The notes under the pieces are model-generated. The model was not told the origin of the DNA. It worked only from the letters and a program-made list of their open reading frames with translations, and did not search any database. Made by a program: the position numbers and the translations under genes. This document shows, piece by piece, positions 9,594 to 17,645 of a stretch of 63,036 nt of DNA (its first letter is position 1; every line of letters starts with the position of its first letter). Location: the NCBI GenBank assembly GCA_016780345.1, contig JADHLZ010000006.1, positions 1 to 63,036 of the forward strand, read 5' to 3'. Origin of the DNA: Flavobacteriaceae bacterium. GTDB lineage: Bacteria > Bacteroidota > Bacteroidia > Flavobacteriales > Flavobacteriaceae.

Positions 9594-10844
9594 ATGAATG
9601 ATTTATTTGATAAAATTATATCCAATAAAGGTCCATTGGGTAAATATGCTGAAATTGCTGAGGGTTACTTTGCATTTCCTAAATTAGAAGGCCCCATCAG
9701 TAATAGAATGATTTTTAATGGTAAAAAGGTAATTACGTGGAGTGTTAATGATTATTTAGGTTTAGCTAACCATCCTGAAATCAGAGAGTTTGATGTCCAA
9801 GCAGCAAAAAAATATGGATCAGCATATCCAATGGGTGCTAGATTAATGTCTGGTCATACTGACTTACATGAAAAATTAGAATCAGAACTAGCAGATTTTG
9901 TTTCAAAACAAAAAGCTTATGTTTTAAATTTTGGATATCAAGGAATATTATCAACAATAGACTCTTTGGTTTCTAAAAATGACGTTATTGTATATGATGT
10001 TGATTGTCATGCATGTATTGTCGATGGAGTTAGGTTACATGTTGGTAAACGATTTACTTTTCAACATAATGATATCAATAGTCTTGAAATTAACTTAGAT
10101 AGAGCTACTAAAATTGCAGAAAAAACAGGTGGAGGCATTTTAGTTATTTCTGAAGGTGTTTTTGGAATGAGAGGTGAGCAGGGAAAAATTAAAGAAATCG
10201 CTGAACTCAAAGACAAATATAAATTTAGACTACTTGTTGATGATGCACATGGATTTGGCACACTTGGTAATACTGGTGCAGGAGCTGGAGAAGAACAAGG
10301 TGTTCAAGATCAAATTGATGTATATTTTGCAACATTTGCCAAATCTATGGCAAGCACAGGGGCTTTTATTGCTGCAGATGCCATGATAATTGACTTTTTA
10401 AAGTATAATATGAGATCTCAAGTTTTTGCTAAATCTTTACAGATGCAGTTAGTTGCAGGTGTTCTTAAAAGACTTGAAATGTTGAAAACTAAACCTGAAA
10501 TTAGAACTAAGCTATGGCATAATGTTAATGCATTGCAAACAGGTTTAAAAAAGCAGAATTTTGATTTAGGAACCACTCAGAGTTGTGTAACTCCAGTTTT
10601 TTTAGAAGGTGATATTCACGAGGCTTTTGTAATGGTTAAAGAACTTAGAGAAAAATATCATATTTTTTGTAGTATTGTCGTATATCCAGTAATTCCTAAA
10701 GGTTTGATTTTACTTAGATTAATTCCTACATCCACTCATAATGATGATGATATAAAAGAAACATTATTAGCATTTTCCAAAATAAGATCAAAGCTTAAAG
10801 ATGGTATTTATAAAATGATAGCTTCGAAATTAAAAATGGCTTGA
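9594..10844 (+). CDS. Alpha-oxoamine synthase (serine palmitoyltransferase or cysteate acyltransferase type)
   Basis: A 416-residue PLP enzyme of the family that includes serine palmitoyltransferase (SPT), KBL and BioF, which condense an amino acid with an acyl-CoA or acyl-ACP and release CO2. Evidence: WSVNDYLGLANHPE near 49-62, GSAYPMGARLMSGHTDLHEKLE, VDDAHGFGTLG near 215-225, and the PLP lysine Lys250 in FATFAKSMASTGAF. The AKS(x)AS sequence and the YLGLANHP start resemble the Bacteroidota SPT-like subgroup more than BioF or KBL; biotin genes or a threonine dehydrogenase are absent. With the CysK-like neighbour the likely product is 3-ketocapnine (CapB/SulA role), the first long-chain base of sulfonolipids linked to gliding. 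SPT activity giving 3-ketosphinganine is the main alternative. Confidence 0.75.
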   Translation: MNDLFDKIISNKGPLGKYAEIAEGYFAFPKLEGPISNRMIFNGKKVITWSVNDYLGLANHPEIREFDVQAAKKYGSAYPMGARLMSGHTDLHEKLESELADFVSKQKAYVLNFGYQGILSTIDSLVSKNDVIVYDVDCHACIVDGVRLHVGKRFTFQHNDINSLEINLDRATKIAEKTGGGILVISEGVFGMRGEQGKIKEIAELKDKYKFRLLVDDAHGFGTLGNTGAGAGEEQGVQDQIDVYFATFAKSMASTGAFIAADAMIIDFLKYNMRSQVFAKSLQMQLVAGVLKRLEMLKTKPEIRTKLWHNVNALQTGLKKQNFDLGTTQSCVTPVFLEGDIHEAFVMVKELREKYHIFCSIVVYPVIPKGLILLRLIPTSTHNDDDIKETLLAFSKIRSKLKDGIYKMIASKLKMA

Positions 10845-10904
10845 TTTTTATTTGCATTTAAATTTGAATATTTTCTGTTAATTATTTATAACAAAAAAAA
10901 ACAC

Positions 10905-10912
10905 TAATTTTG
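10905..10912 (+). promoter_or_regulatory. Putative -7 box of the pyrR operon
   Basis: TAATTTTG fits TAnnTTTG, but no clear TTG lies at the right distance upstream. A transcript starting near 10919 would exclude the TTG at 10915 and point to the ATG at 10930 as the pyrR start. Confidence 0.4.
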
Positions 10913-10929
10913 ACTTGAATTTAGGTGAT

Positions 10930-11478
10930 ATGAAGCCAAAAAAAATTCTAGGATCTAATGAAATCGAAATTATTCTTAATAGGTTATCTTATCAATTAAT
11001 AGAAGATTTTAATTCATTTGAAGAAACTGTTTTAATTGGAATTCAGCCAAGAGGAGCCAATCTAGTTAAAAAAATTAGTGGACTTATTGATTTTTTAAAT
11101 CCGGATAATAATTTAAAATTAGGATTTTTAGATATAACTTTTTTTAGAGATGATTTTAGAAGATCAAAAAAAGTGTTAAATGCAAGTTCAACTCAGTTAG
11201 AATTTTCTGTAGAAAACAAAACAGTTGTATTAGTCGATGACGTGTTGTTTACTGGCAGAAGTGTTAATTCAGCATTAAATGCGATACAATCTTTTGGAAG
11301 ACCAAAAGCTATAAAATTACTTATATTAATAGACAGAAGATTTTCAAGGGAATTACCTATACAACCTGATTATTGTGGTCTTCAAGTTGATTCTAGATTA
11401 AATCAAAAAGTGATAGTTAACTGTAAGAAATACGATGTTTATGATTCTGTTTATTTAATTAATGATGATAATGGATGA
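10930..11478 (+). CDS. pyrR: PyrR: pyr operon regulator / uracil phosphoribosyltransferase
   Basis: A 182-residue type I phosphoribosyltransferase. The PRPP-binding motif VVLVDDVLFTGRSVNSAL sits near residue 98-115 and ILIDRRFSRELPIQPDYCG matches the PyrR-specific C-terminal part; LIGIQPRGANLVKKI is the usual PyrR N-terminal loop. In Bacillus, PyrR binds pyr mRNA and controls attenuation, and has weak UPRTase activity. Here pyrB follows directly, so control of pyrimidine synthesis is likely. No clear PyrR-binding hairpin was recognised in the short leader. ATG 10930 is preferred over the in-frame TTG at 10915 because of length and the promoter-like box just upstream. Confidence 0.92.
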   Translation: MKPKKILGSNEIEIILNRLSYQLIEDFNSFEETVLIGIQPRGANLVKKISGLIDFLNPDNNLKLGFLDITFFRDDFRRSKKVLNASSTQLEFSVENKTVVLVDDVLFTGRSVNSALNAIQSFGRPKAIKLLILIDRRFSRELPIQPDYCGLQVDSRLNQKVIVNCKKYDVYDSVYLINDDNG

Positions 11479-12397
11479 TTTAAGTGTAAATAATTTATTA
11501 GGTATTAAGTATTTAAATACTGATGATTTAAAATTAATTTTTAAAACTGCCGATAATTTTAAGGAAGTTATAAATCGAAAAATAAAGAAAGTTCCATCAT
11601 TAAGAGACATCACTATTGCAAATCTGTTTTTTGAAAATAGCACCAGAACAAAGCTTTCATTTGAATTAGCACAAAAAAGGCTTTCTGCTGATGTTCTTAA
11701 TTTCTCATCCTCTGGTTCATCGATTTCAAAAGGAGAAACTTTAATAGATACTGTTAATAATATTTTATCTATGAAAGTTGATATGATAGTTATGCGTCAC
11801 CCAAGCCCTGGGGCTAGTGTTTTTTTGTCAAAAAATATAGATTCATGTATTATAAATGCAGGAGATGGTACTCATGAACACCCAACACAAGCGTTACTTG
11901 ATGCATACTCTTTACAAGAAAAAATAGGTTATTTAGAAAATAAAAATATTTTGATTGTTGGAGATATAATGCATTCGAGAGTCGCTTTATCAAATATTTT
12001 TGCCTACCAAAAACTAGGGGCTAATGTTACGGTATGTGGACCTAAATCATTAATTCCAAATTATATTTCCTCATTAAATGTTAAAGTTGAAATTGATTTC
12101 AAAAAAGCTTTAAATAATTCAGATGCTGTTAATATGCTGAGAATTCAAAATGAAAGAATGTCAGAAACTTACTTTCCATCAATTCGTGAATACGTCCAGC
12201 AATATGGTTTAACAAAAGATATTTTAGATTCGATAGATAGGAAAATTATAGTTATGCACCCAGGTCCAATAAATAGAGGAGTTGAAATAACCAGTGAAGT
12301 TGCGGATTCAGAACAAGCTATTATTTTAGATCAAGTAGAGAACGGAGTTGCTATAAGAATGGCTGTAATGTATTTATTAGCATCTAAGCTTAAATAA
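11471..12397 (+). CDS. pyrB: Aspartate carbamoyltransferase catalytic subunit
   Basis: Joins carbamoyl phosphate and L-aspartate in the first committed step of pyrimidine synthesis. 308 residues from ATG 11471 (in-frame ATGs at 11462 and 11465 are possible). Motifs: FENSTRTKLSFELA near residue 54-67 (carbamoyl-phosphate binding), MRHPSPGAS near 106, DGTHEHPTQALLDAY near 132-146, GDIMHSRVALSN near 161-172, and MHPGPINRGVEI near 264-275. The gene overlaps the end of pyrR, so the two are translationally coupled. No pyrI regulatory chain is next to it, consistent with the unregulated trimeric or PyrB-only type in Bacteroidota and Bacillus. Confidence 0.95.
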   Translation: MDDLSVNNLLGIKYLNTDDLKLIFKTADNFKEVINRKIKKVPSLRDITIANLFFENSTRTKLSFELAQKRLSADVLNFSSSGSSISKGETLIDTVNNILSMKVDMIVMRHPSPGASVFLSKNIDSCIINAGDGTHEHPTQALLDAYSLQEKIGYLENKNILIVGDIMHSRVALSNIFAYQKLGANVTVCGPKSLIPNYISSLNVKVEIDFKKALNNSDAVNMLRIQNERMSETYFPSIREYVQQYGLTKDILDSIDRKIIVMHPGPINRGVEITSEVADSEQAIILDQVENGVAIRMAVMYLLASKLK

Positions 12398-12399
12398 AT

Positions 12400-12690
12400 A
12401 TGAATTCTATAAAGTCGTTTAATCCTAAAACTGATATTGAATTAAATGAACTTTTAGAAAAGTTATTGGTTAGTGAAATTGATTTTAATATTATAATAAA
12501 TATTGGAGATTTAAATTTAATTTTTTTTAAAGAAATTCAGAAGTTGTTGAATCTTTCAAAAAAAAATAAAAAGTCGCTGATTATTGTAAGTTCTAAATTA
12601 AGTGATGAAAAGTTAAATATTGTGCCAACTCTTTCTGAAGCATATGATATAATAGAACTTGAAGAAATTGAAAGAGATTTGTTGTCATGA
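12400..12690 (+). CDS. Small conserved-type protein between pyrB and rnz, possible STAS-like fold
   Basis: A 96-residue protein of no firmly recognised family. The layout is a short N-terminal part, a hydrophobic strand (FNIIINIGDLNLI), a helix (FFKEIQKLLNLSKKNKK), another strand (SLIIVSSKL) and a last helix with EAYDIIELEEIERDLL. This strand-helix-strand order and the final AYDIIELEE resemble STAS/anti-sigma antagonist domains, but no phosphorylatable serine in the usual place is obvious. It starts two bases after pyrB and its stop overlaps the rnz start by four bases (ATGA), so it is almost surely translated. Function unknown. Confidence 0.7.
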   Translation: MNSIKSFNPKTDIELNELLEKLLVSEIDFNIIINIGDLNLIFFKEIQKLLNLSKKNKKSLIIVSSKLSDEKLNIVPTLSEAYDIIELEEIERDLLS

Positions 12691-13595
12691 TGAAGCTAAC
12701 GATTTTAGGAACTAGCTCAGCATATCCAACCTTAGATCGTTTCACAGCCTCTCAAGTTTTACAAATAAATGGAAAATCATTTCTTATTGATTGTGGAGAG
12801 GGAATTCAAACACAATTAAGGAAAAATAAAATCAAATTTAATTCAATTGAAGATGTTCTAATATCTCATTTACATGGTGATCATTTTTTTGGATTGCCTG
12901 GATTAATTTTAACTTTTAATTTACTTGGCAGACAAAAACCTCTTAATATTTATGGTCCTAAAGGAATTAAAAATATTATAATTTCACTATTAAAAATTGG
13001 TAATACTTGGACAAATTATAAATTAAACTTCATAGAACTTGAAAATTCTAGTTCTGATATTATATATGAAAAAAATAATATTTCAATAACTACAATTCCA
13101 CTTTATCATGGAATTTACACTAATGGATTTTTATTTAGAAAAAAAATATTTACTCATAAATTATTAATTGAAAAAGCTTTAAGTTTTGGGATTGATAAAA
13201 CGCAATTTTCAGGAATTAAATCAGGAAAAGATGGTTTAAAAAGTGATGGATCGGTAATTAAAAATATTGAGTTAGTAGAACCTTTACCTCTTGATCTTAC
13301 TTTTGCATATTGTAGTGATACTCTTTTTAATGAAAAAACTATTCATCAAATCCAAGCATGTGATTTATTATATCATGAATCTACTTTTTTGAAAAAGCAC
13401 GAAAATTTTGCAAAAAAAACATTTCATTCAACTGCTGAACAAGCTGCACTGATAGCAAAAAAATCTAATGTAAAAAAATTGTTACTTGGACACTTTTCTG
13501 CTAGATACAAAGATTTAAATTTATTTCTAAAAGAATCAAAAGTTATTTTTCAAAATGTTGATTTAGCATTAGAAAATAAAATTTTTGTCATTTAA
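12687..13595 (+). CDS. rnz: Ribonuclease Z (tRNA 3' endonuclease)
   Basis: Cuts the 3' trailer from tRNA precursors, needed here since the tRNA genes in this window do not encode CCA. The protein has 302 residues and is a metallo-beta-lactamase fold enzyme: LTILGTSSAYPTLDRF at the start, the zinc motif SHLHGDHFFGLPG at residues 60-72, the YHGIYTNGFLF region near 140-150, FAYCSDTLF near 207-215 with a metal Asp, and HSTAEQAALIAK plus LLGHFSARYKD for the last histidines. Length fits the short-form (ElaC) type. The start overlaps the stop of the upstream small gene by ATGA. Confidence 0.95.
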   Translation: MMKLTILGTSSAYPTLDRFTASQVLQINGKSFLIDCGEGIQTQLRKNKIKFNSIEDVLISHLHGDHFFGLPGLILTFNLLGRQKPLNIYGPKGIKNIIISLLKIGNTWTNYKLNFIELENSSSDIIYEKNNISITTIPLYHGIYTNGFLFRKKIFTHKLLIEKALSFGIDKTQFSGIKSGKDGLKSDGSVIKNIELVEPLPLDLTFAYCSDTLFNEKTIHQIQACDLLYHESTFLKKHENFAKKTFHSTAEQAALIAKKSNVKKLLLGHFSARYKDLNLFLKESKVIFQNVDLALENKIFVI

Positions 13596-13611
13596 TTATT
13601 AATTTTAATCT

Positions 13612-14247
13612 ATGTATAAAGATTTAAGTAATTATAGAGATAAATACCTCAAGGGTATACTTATCGAAAAAAACTTATCAAAAAATCCTTTTGATTTGTT
13701 TACCAAATGGTTTGAAGATTTAGAAAAATATGGGAATGAAAGAGAAAATAATGCAATGTCTTTGTCAACTGTTAGTGAAAAAAATATTCCAACTACAAGG
13801 GTTGTTCTTCTAAAGCAATTTTCTGTAAATGGTTTTGTTTTTTATACTAATTATGATAGCAGAAAAGGCAAGCATATAAATAATAATCCTAACGTTTGTA
13901 TTTCATTTTATTGGTCTTCTATGGAGAGACAAGTCATAATAAATGGCAAGGTTAGTAAGATTAGTGAAATTGAATCTGATAAGTACTTTAACTCTAGACC
14001 TAAATCAAGTCAATTAGGAGCAATAATTTCCAATCAAAGTGAAATTATTCCATCAAGAAAATATCTAGAAAATAAGTTAAAAAAAATTAACATAAATAAT
14101 ATTTTAACTCGACCTAGCAACTGGGGAGGTTATATTCTTAAACCAGAATTATTTGAATTTTGGCAAGGAAGAGATAGTCGATTACACGATAGAATTATTT
14201 ATTCAAAATCAAAAACTCAGTGGATCAAAAAAAGACTATCCCCTTGA
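13612..14247 (+). CDS. pdxH: Pyridoxamine 5'-phosphate oxidase
   Basis: An FMN enzyme that oxidises pyridoxine or pyridoxamine 5'-phosphate to PLP, with O2. 211 residues. Family features: NPFDLFTKWFEDLEK near residue 24-38, NAMSLSTVSEKNIPTTRVVLLKQ (FMN and substrate binding), FYTNYDSRKGKHINNNP, WSSMERQVIINGKV near 101-114, SRPKSSQLGAIISNQS, and the C-terminal PELFEFWQGRDSRLHDR. It supplies PLP for the many PLP enzymes in this window (threonine aldolase, CysK-like, oxoamine synthase, kynureninase). The 16-base gap to rnz suggests one operon. Confidence 0.95.
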   Translation: MYKDLSNYRDKYLKGILIEKNLSKNPFDLFTKWFEDLEKYGNERENNAMSLSTVSEKNIPTTRVVLLKQFSVNGFVFYTNYDSRKGKHINNNPNVCISFYWSSMERQVIINGKVSKISEIESDKYFNSRPKSSQLGAIISNQSEIIPSRKYLENKLKKININNILTRPSNWGGYILKPELFEFWQGRDSRLHDRIIYSKSKTQWIKKRLSP

Positions 14248-14729
14248 AAAAATTAATTTTAATTAGACATGCAAAATCTTCATGGAAGTATAATGTTAGT
14301 GATATAGACCGACCTCTTTCTAATCAAGGATTTGATGATATTTTAATTATGTCAGAAATTTTAAGAAATCTAAAAATTAAAATTGATGTTTGTTTCTCTA
14401 GTCCTGCAAAAAGAGCTTTAGATACAGGAAAAAATATTCTTAAAAATTTACATATAAATAATGAGTTAATGTTAATTAAAAAGTCAGTTCTTTATGATTT
14501 TGAAGGAACTAATACTAAAAATTTTATAAAAAGTATTAAAAATGATTTTAGTTCTGCTCTTATTTTTTCTCACAATAATACGTGTTCAAATCTGTTGAAT
14601 CAGTTTTCAAAGTATTCAAATATTCATGTTCCAACATGTGGAATTATAATTTTTGAATTTGATGTATCTTTATGGAAAGAAATTAAAAAAGGAGAGTGTA
14701 AATATTTTTTTCCAAAAAATTTTAAATGA
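14244..14729 (+). CDS. SixA-like histidine phosphatase family protein
   Basis: A short (161-residue) histidine phosphatase with the RHG-type motif LILIRHAKSSWKYNVSDIDRPLSNQG at the start, a variant with RHAK typical of SixA. Other catalytic residues are in CFSSPAKRALDTGK and IFSHNNTCSNLLN (second His). SixA removes phosphate from His-containing phosphotransfer proteins in E. coli; in Flavobacteria the target is unknown. TTG 14244 overlaps the pdxH stop as TTGA and gives the expected family start; a GTG at 14220 would add eight residues. It lies directly before ppk1 and a Ppx-type phosphatase, so a link to phosphate or polyphosphate metabolism is possible. Confidence 0.8.
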   Translation: MKKLILIRHAKSSWKYNVSDIDRPLSNQGFDDILIMSEILRNLKIKIDVCFSSPAKRALDTGKNILKNLHINNELMLIKKSVLYDFEGTNTKNFIKSIKNDFSSALIFSHNNTCSNLLNQFSKYSNIHVPTCGIIIFEFDVSLWKEIKKGECKYFFPKNFK

Positions 14730-16780
14730 AATCTCAAAAAAACATTTTCATAAATAGAGAATTAAGTTGGCTTGAATTCAATGAAAGAGTATTGTCTGAA
14801 GCTAATGATTCAACTGTTCCTTTAATCGAAAGAATAAGGTTTTTGGGAATTTTTTCAAATAATTTGGATGAGTTTTTTAGAGTTAGATACGCGACTGTTA
14901 AAAGAATTGCTGTTAGTTACAATTCAGATAAAAAACTTTATAAAGATAAAACAGCTAAAGAATTACTTAATGAAATCACTTTAAAGTCTAGAAGTCTTCA
15001 AGAAAAAAGTTTTAAAATTCTTGATTCTATTATAAAGCTTTTAGAAAAGGAAAATATATTTTTTGTTGATGAAAATTCTGTAGAATCAATTCAAAAGAAT
15101 TTTATAAGTAATTATTTTTTTGAATATATAAGTCCTTCAATTGATGTTATTATTTTAAATTCAAATAAAAAGTTCCCAAAGTTTAAAGATGATTTGTCTT
15201 TTTTAATCATTAGAATGGAATTAGTTAACAATGAAATTCAACATGCCATTATAAGAATTCCAAAAACATTAAATAGGTTTGTTCAGTTGCCAAGTAAAAA
15301 ATCTTTAAATTATATAATTATTATTGATGATATTATTAGACTTCATTTAAAGGATATTTTTAAAATTTTTAATCCAACTAAGATTGAAGCCAATATGGTT
15401 AAAACGAGTCGAGACGCTGAACTTGATTTTGATGATGATATCTCAAAAAGTTTTTTGGAAAAAATTGCTAAAAGTGTTAAAGAAAGATCTAATGCTGATC
15501 CAGTAAGATTTGTTTATGACCGAAACATAAACGAAGATACTTTGATTTTTTTAACCAAAATAATGGGTATAGATAAAGAAATAGATAGTGTTGTTGCTAG
15601 TGGTAAATATCATAACAGAAGAGATTATATGGCATTCCCAGATATTAATTCAAAACTTTTATACAAATCGTTTAGACCAGTTAGTATTCCTAATTTTAGT
15701 CATGGTGACAATACTTTTGAAAAATTAAAAAATAGAGACTACCTTATACACACTCCTTATAATAAATTCTCCTACATAATTAGTTTGTTGATGAAATCAT
15801 CAATAGACCCTAAGGTTAAAAAAATTTCAATTACTATTTACAGATTATCAAAGTTTTCAAAAATTGCTAGTGCTTTAATAAATGCAGCTAGAAATGGAAA
15901 AAAAGTGAGAGTTCAAATAGAACTTCAAGCTAGATTTGATGAAACAGCCAATATTAAATATGCAAAAGAAATGCAGTCAAATGGAGTTAAGTTAATTTAT
16001 GGTCATCCCAATCTAAAAGTTCATTGTAAAATATGTCTTATAGAAAGATTAGAGGATGGAATAATTAAGAAATATGGATTCATAAGTACTGGTAATTTTA
16101 ACGAATCTACAGCAAAAATTTATACTGATTTAACTTTATTTACATCTAATGATAAGATTTTAAGTGAAGTTTCTAATGTTTTTAGATTTTGTACTGCTAA
16201 TTATAAAAAGTATAATTTCAAAAATCTATTTGTTTCACCAATAAATACTGAATCTAGGATAAAAAAATTAATTCAAAATGAAATATCAAATGCAAAAAAA
16301 GGTAAATCTTCATGGATAAAAATAAAAATTAACAATCTTACAAGTCAAAGTATTATTAAATCATTATATAATGCTAGTAGAAATGGTGTTAAAATACAAA
16401 TGATAATTAGAGGAATATGCTGTCTTGTTCCTGGGGTTAAAAATATGAGTGATAATATTCAAGTTATTAGTATTATCGATAGATTTTTAGAACATACAAG
16501 GTTTATGATTTTTAATAACAACAATAATAATAAGGTTTTTATTTCTTCAGCGGATTGGATGACTAGAAATTTTGATGATAGGGTAGAAGTTACATGTCCT
16601 ATATTACAGGATGATTTAAAAAAAGAAATAAATCAAATTTTTGATATATATTGGAAAGACAATAGAAAGTCAACATTTCTTAATTCAAATAGGCCTACAA
16701 AAAAAACTATATCTAAAATAGATTTTAGATCACAAGAAATGATGTATAATTACTATCTAAATAAACTTGAAATTAATTAA
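14726..16780 (+). CDS. ppk1: Polyphosphate kinase 1
   Basis: Makes inorganic polyphosphate from ATP, reversibly. 684 residues, the usual length. Features: the N-terminal NRELSWLEFNERVLSEA (residues 9-25), FFRVRYATVKR, middle-domain and C-domain motifs ITIYRLSKFSKIASALINAA, GKKVRVQIELQARFDE, the phosphorylated His433 in HPNLKVHCKICL, YGFISTGNFNESTAKIYTD, and second-site His590 in EHTRFMIF. All key residues are present. The gene starts within the last codon of the SixA-like gene (ATGA overlap) and its end overlaps the Ppx/GppA gene by 14 bases, making a polyphosphate synthesis/hydrolysis operon. Confidence 0.95.
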   Translation: MKSQKNIFINRELSWLEFNERVLSEANDSTVPLIERIRFLGIFSNNLDEFFRVRYATVKRIAVSYNSDKKLYKDKTAKELLNEITLKSRSLQEKSFKILDSIIKLLEKENIFFVDENSVESIQKNFISNYFFEYISPSIDVIILNSNKKFPKFKDDLSFLIIRMELVNNEIQHAIIRIPKTLNRFVQLPSKKSLNYIIIIDDIIRLHLKDIFKIFNPTKIEANMVKTSRDAELDFDDDISKSFLEKIAKSVKERSNADPVRFVYDRNINEDTLIFLTKIMGIDKEIDSVVASGKYHNRRDYMAFPDINSKLLYKSFRPVSIPNFSHGDNTFEKLKNRDYLIHTPYNKFSYIISLLMKSSIDPKVKKISITIYRLSKFSKIASALINAARNGKKVRVQIELQARFDETANIKYAKEMQSNGVKLIYGHPNLKVHCKICLIERLEDGIIKKYGFISTGNFNESTAKIYTDLTLFTSNDKILSEVSNVFRFCTANYKKYNFKNLFVSPINTESRIKKLIQNEISNAKKGKSSWIKIKINNLTSQSIIKSLYNASRNGVKIQMIIRGICCLVPGVKNMSDNIQVISIIDRFLEHTRFMIFNNNNNNKVFISSADWMTRNFDDRVEVTCPILQDDLKKEINQIFDIYWKDNRKSTFLNSNRPTKKTISKIDFRSQEMMYNYYLNKLEIN

Positions 16781-17645
16781 AAAATTTGCCACAATTGACA
16801 TTGGTTCAAACGCTATAAGATTACTTATATCTAATATTTATAAAAAAGATTTAAAGCTTTTCACTACTAAAAATTCTTTGATAAGAGTACCAGTAAGGTT
16901 AGGACAAGACGCGTTTAAAAATGGAAAAATATCTAAAATTAATATTACAAGATTAATTGATACCATGAAATCTTTTCAATTACTTATGAAAATTCATGAT
17001 GTTGAAAAATATTTAGCATATGGAACATCTGCATTACGAAGTTCATCAAATAGTGAACATATTATAAAAGAAATTTCAAAAAAAAGTGGAATTAATGTAG
17101 AAATTATTAGTGGATCAAAAGAAGCAAAAATTATTACTAACAATAATGAATTTTTAATAGCTAAAAAAACATATTGTTTTTTAGATGTGGGTGGTGGTAG
17201 TACAGAGTTGATACTATTTAAAAATAATAAACTTTTTGCTTCTAAATCATTTAAAATCGGAGGAGTTAGATTAATTAATGATTTAGTAAATAGTTCTGCT
17301 TGGGATAAACTAGAATTATGGATATCTGAAAATTTAAAAATTCATAAAAATATTAAACTTGTTGGTCTAGGTGGTAATATTAATAAAATCTTTAAAATTT
17401 CTGGAAACAATATTGGGTCTCCCCTAAAAAAAACTTTATTAGATATTACAATAGACAACTTGGTTCAAATGTCCGATTTTGATAAAATAATAAAACTAAA
17501 ATTAAATCCAGATCGTGTAGATGTTATAGTTCCAGCCGGAAAAATTTATCAATTTGTTATGAATAAATTAAATTCAAAGGAGATTTTAGTACCTAAAATT
17601 GGTTTAGCTGACGGGATGGTTTTTGAATTGTTAAAAAAATTATAG
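16767..17645 (+). CDS. Ppx/GppA family phosphatase (exopolyphosphatase-like)
   Basis: A 292-residue ASKHA-fold protein. It begins KFATIDIGSNAIRLLIS, the phosphate-1 motif of Ppx/GppA, followed by RVPVRLGQDAFKNGKIS, AYGTSALRSSSN near residues 90-101, EIISGSKEAKII, and the second phosphate loop FLDVGGGSTELILF near 138-151. It ends after PAGKIYQFVMN and KIGLADGMVFEL. It has only the core two-domain part (about 300 residues) and lacks the extra C-terminal domains of E. coli Ppx, as usual in Bacteroidota. It starts with TTG at 16767 inside ppk1 and is therefore coupled to it. It probably degrades polyphosphate or pppGpp. Confidence 0.9.
   Translation: MKLIKKFATIDIGSNAIRLLISNIYKKDLKLFTTKNSLIRVPVRLGQDAFKNGKISKINITRLIDTMKSFQLLMKIHDVEKYLAYGTSALRSSSNSEHIIKEISKKSGINVEIISGSKEAKIITNNNEFLIAKKTYCFLDVGGGSTELILFKNNKLFASKSFKIGGVRLINDLVNSSAWDKLELWISENLKIHKNIKLVGLGGNINKIFKISGNNIGSPLKKTLLDITIDNLVQMSDFDKIIKLKLNPDRVDVIVPAGKIYQFVMNKLNSKEILVPKIGLADGMVFELLKKL

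Noticed and set aside
14220-14243. GTG start for the SixA-like gene
   Set aside because: TTG 14244 overlaps the pdxH stop and gives the normal family start before LILIRHAK; the GTG would add eight residues not typical of the family.
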